This document shows positions 61,893 to 64,000 of a DNA stretch of 64,000 nt, one piece after another. Within the stretch, counting starts at the first letter, position 1. Each line of letters begins with the position of its first letter. The DNA comes from Cymodocea nodosa (taxonomy: Eukaryota > Streptophyta > Magnoliopsida > Alismatales > Cymodoceaceae). A program made the position numbers and the translations under genes. The stretch covers positions 18,364,501 to 18,428,500 of the forward strand of contig CM072341.1 of the NCBI GenBank assembly GCA_036874045.1, read 5' to 3'. Below the pieces are notes generated by a model. That model did not search any database, had not been told where the DNA came from, and worked only from the letters and a program-made list of their open reading frames with translations.

Positions 61893-62899
61893 TGCCGTAG
61901 AGAACGTATTATTGGACGGATCTGGAGATCGCAATGCCGGAAGAACGCTTCTCTACCCGTGAACTTCGTCGGTGTGCATCAGGGTTTCTTCGCCGGATCT
62001 GGATTCGGCCGGAGGGGACCAAGGTGAGGGCGACTCTGTCCTGCTACGACTGTCCTATCGGCTAAATGAAGCTGTAATATAGTCATTTATATATAATTTA
62101 AAATCTATTAATATTAAATATTACATCAAAAAGCATTTTTTATATAAATTTTATTTTAGATATCTTATTGTCGTTAATAAATTTTAAATTAATATATCAA
62201 AATATAGATATCTACAGTATTTTTAACTACGACAATATTTCTGGTATCATAACAAAAATATCTCTGTTTACATTTGATTTCAATAGATTTTATCCGATAT
62301 AGTAGTAGTAGTAGTAGATTTTGACGGTAAATTAATTCAATCATCATCGTTAATAGCACAGCTGGTTTTTTCTTTTCCTATTAAAACCCATAAGGAAAAC
62401 GATTTCAGGCACAAGTATTAAAATAAAAACATCGTCGATATCAAAAATCTACGGTTCTGTCCGTTTTTGTCGGTGGAATGTTTCGATTACAAGGGTAAGA
62501 CAATTCGAATTGGTAGCATTTTGAAATAAATAAATAATAATGACGTGATTGAATAATGCAAACAAATGGTGATTTACGCTTGACAGCTTCTAATTGCAAG
62601 ATGTATGACCTCGAAATTTATAATTTGTTTTCAATTTTTACTTCCATAGCCACATGTGCATGATATTGATCAGATATAATAATTTACAGCACATCATGTG
62701 CTTTCAAAATCGGACAGGGTTTATTATTTCATTAAATATAAATAGTCGTACATAATTTTTGTCAAGATTACGCAACTAATGTTGACAGAGTGTGCATACA
62801 ACTTTATATATTTAAATGACTGGAAATTTTTTTTACCATCTATAAGATTATAAATTTAAATTTAATTGAATACAAGTTGAAATCAGCGGATTACACTCG
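61893..62899. other. LIMR promoter side and AT-rich spacer
   Basis: 61893-62060 is GC-richer and likely holds the LIMR 5' UTR and core promoter. Beyond it the DNA is AT-rich, with a short (GTA)n run near 62300. No gene seen. Confidence 0.45.
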
Positions 62900-63013
62900 G
62901 GAAAAAAAAATCAAGTGTTCTTTTACATTCCAGGTTGGTACCATGTTGGGGACAACGGAAAAAAAAATCAAGTGTTCTTTTACATTCCAGGTTGGTACCA
63001 TGTTGGGGACAAC
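62900..63013. repeat. Perfect 57-bp tandem duplication
   Basis: 62900-62956 and 62957-63013 are identical, from GGAAAAAAAAATCAAGTG to TGTTGGGGACAAC. No substitution was seen, so it is recent or an assembly artefact. Confidence 0.92.
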
Positions 63014-63069
63014 CTGGTGAAGAGACTTGACTTTTTGATAATGGTTGGCGTTAGGTAGGTCTGCAATTT

Positions 63070-63071
<2 letters not shown>

Positions 63072-63109
<38 letters not shown>
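63072..63109 (+). repeat. Run of 38 T
   Basis: Long uninterrupted homopolymer 58 bp after the 57-bp duplication. It might be the A-tail of a minus-strand retroposed sequence, but no element body was recognised next to it. Confidence 0.9.
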
Positions 63110-63113
<4 letters not shown>

Positions 63114-64000
63114 ACTCATCTTAATATATTATAGAATTTTAAAAAATATCTCTTCAGTCTAACCCCAAGCGGAATTTCTGCTGACCTTCCTTTAAATGAC
63201 CTTTGGATGAGTTTCATTTTTTGTTCGGTTACCAAGTCATCGGCCTTAGTTTAGGAAATTGATATGTTGGCCATGCCATCCTTGTTAAGTATGACGGCAG
63301 GTATAGACTACCAACATATAACATGGTAACACCATCATACTTAGTTTGAAATGAAAGGGATTAATTTTGATAGATAAGGCCATTAGATTGGGTTTTAAAA
63401 ATCCTTAAATTAAGCTAAAAATGTCAATCGGCTCAAATCTAACCATGTCAACCCAACTCGATATGATTTGATCATGTTGTTAATTAATTTAATATGATTC
63501 TTTAGGTCATGCTAACCATTCGTTAATAGAATCAAACTACACTAGCATGACCCGATATAGTTTGATTAAGTTTTTTGTAAATCCAGATCTTTAAATTGAT
63601 ATTTTGGTGACCCACGATAACGACGAACCAACGACTACTTTAAAAAAAAAATTAAATGTCTAATTTTCTGTTACAATGATTTAATCTAGACCGACGAAGA
63701 CAAAGACGGTTTAAAGACCTCTGATAATCAATACCAATGGACCGTTCTGACAACGAGACAAAATAGTATCTAAAATTTGTTTCTGAAACTAAAAAGTAAC
63801 ATAAAGTAAAAAAAAAAAAAATGTCAATAAATTTTAAAATTGACAAAAAAAAAGTTACAAAAAATTATAATATTTATACATCAAATAGAAAATGACAAAA
63901 AGATTCAAAAAATAAAAAAGTAACAAAATATAATAAAATATAAATGAATTAAACATCTCAAGTTTACGAAAAAATTAAAGATAGTTTACATTTTTCGTAA
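63110..64000. other. AT-rich end of window
   Basis: No gene recognised. 63410-63570 repeats words such as AACCCRACTYGATATGATTTGA and TAGCATGACCCGATATAGTTTGAT that suggest an old local duplication, too diverged to delimit. Confidence 0.4.

Noticed and set aside
1..64000. CRISPR arrays, bacterial operons, phage or virus genomes
   Set aside because: The window is intron-rich plant nuclear DNA. No spaced identical repeats, ribosome-binding sites or viral genes were seen. The retroelement pieces are ordinary plant Copia, L1, RTE and SINE remnants.

Overview
This is nuclear DNA from a flowering plant. The genes have many GT-AG introns, the spacers and introns are very AT-rich, and the protein families are plant-typical: a HEMA glutamyl-tRNA reductase, a WAV3-type RING/vWA protein, and an IRX9-type GT43 xylosyltransferase. 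Au-type SINEs and RTE LINEs are scattered through the non-coding DNA. One gene has a strongly GC-rich, nearly uninterrupted coding exon, which leans towards a monocot. That is an inference and the species is not identified.

Six genes can be read completely, with every splice phase consistent. (1) A mitochondrial HSP70, + strand, 3956-8914, 6 exons, 679 aa. (2) A WAV3-like RING/vWA E3 ligase, + strand, 13333-15861, 2 exons, 747 aa, whose metal-binding MIDAS motif is degenerate. (3) A plastid glutamyl-tRNA reductase (HEMA), - strand, 17765-19982, 3 exons, 547 aa. (4) UFC1, the UFM1-conjugating E2, + strand, 23525-24303, 3 exons, 175 aa. (5) A GT43 xylan xylosyltransferase of IRX9/IRX9H type, - strand, 29467-34422, 3 exons, 388 aa. 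(6) A LIMR/LMBR1-family nine-pass membrane protein, - strand, 37843-61892, 14 exons, 509 aa, where about 1.5 kb of coding sequence is spread over 24 kb.

The rest is mostly transposon-derived. The first kilobase holds a decayed Myb/SANT-like gene, followed by a 27-bp minisatellite. The HEMA-UFC1 spacer has a 1.35-kb inverted-repeat element. Around and inside the GT43 gene are RTE LINE and Au SINE copies, one of which splits a 142-bp tandem repeat. The LIMR introns hold a 1.5-kb deleted Copia element with both LTRs, PBS, PPT and a 5-bp target duplication; an L1 fragment; RTE LINE pieces; and a 2-kb PIF/Harbinger element whose empty site can be read from a neighbouring repeat copy.

The genes are unrelated housekeeping, biosynthetic or regulatory genes and do not form a pathway cluster. 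Three of them (mtHSP70, HEMA, UFC1) have CACGTG G-boxes within about 300 bp of the start codon. No clearly new multi-gene system is visible. The best leads are the vWA protein with a broken metal site, the TE-expanded LIMR gene, the paired G-boxes, and the TE insertions that can be dated against their empty sites.
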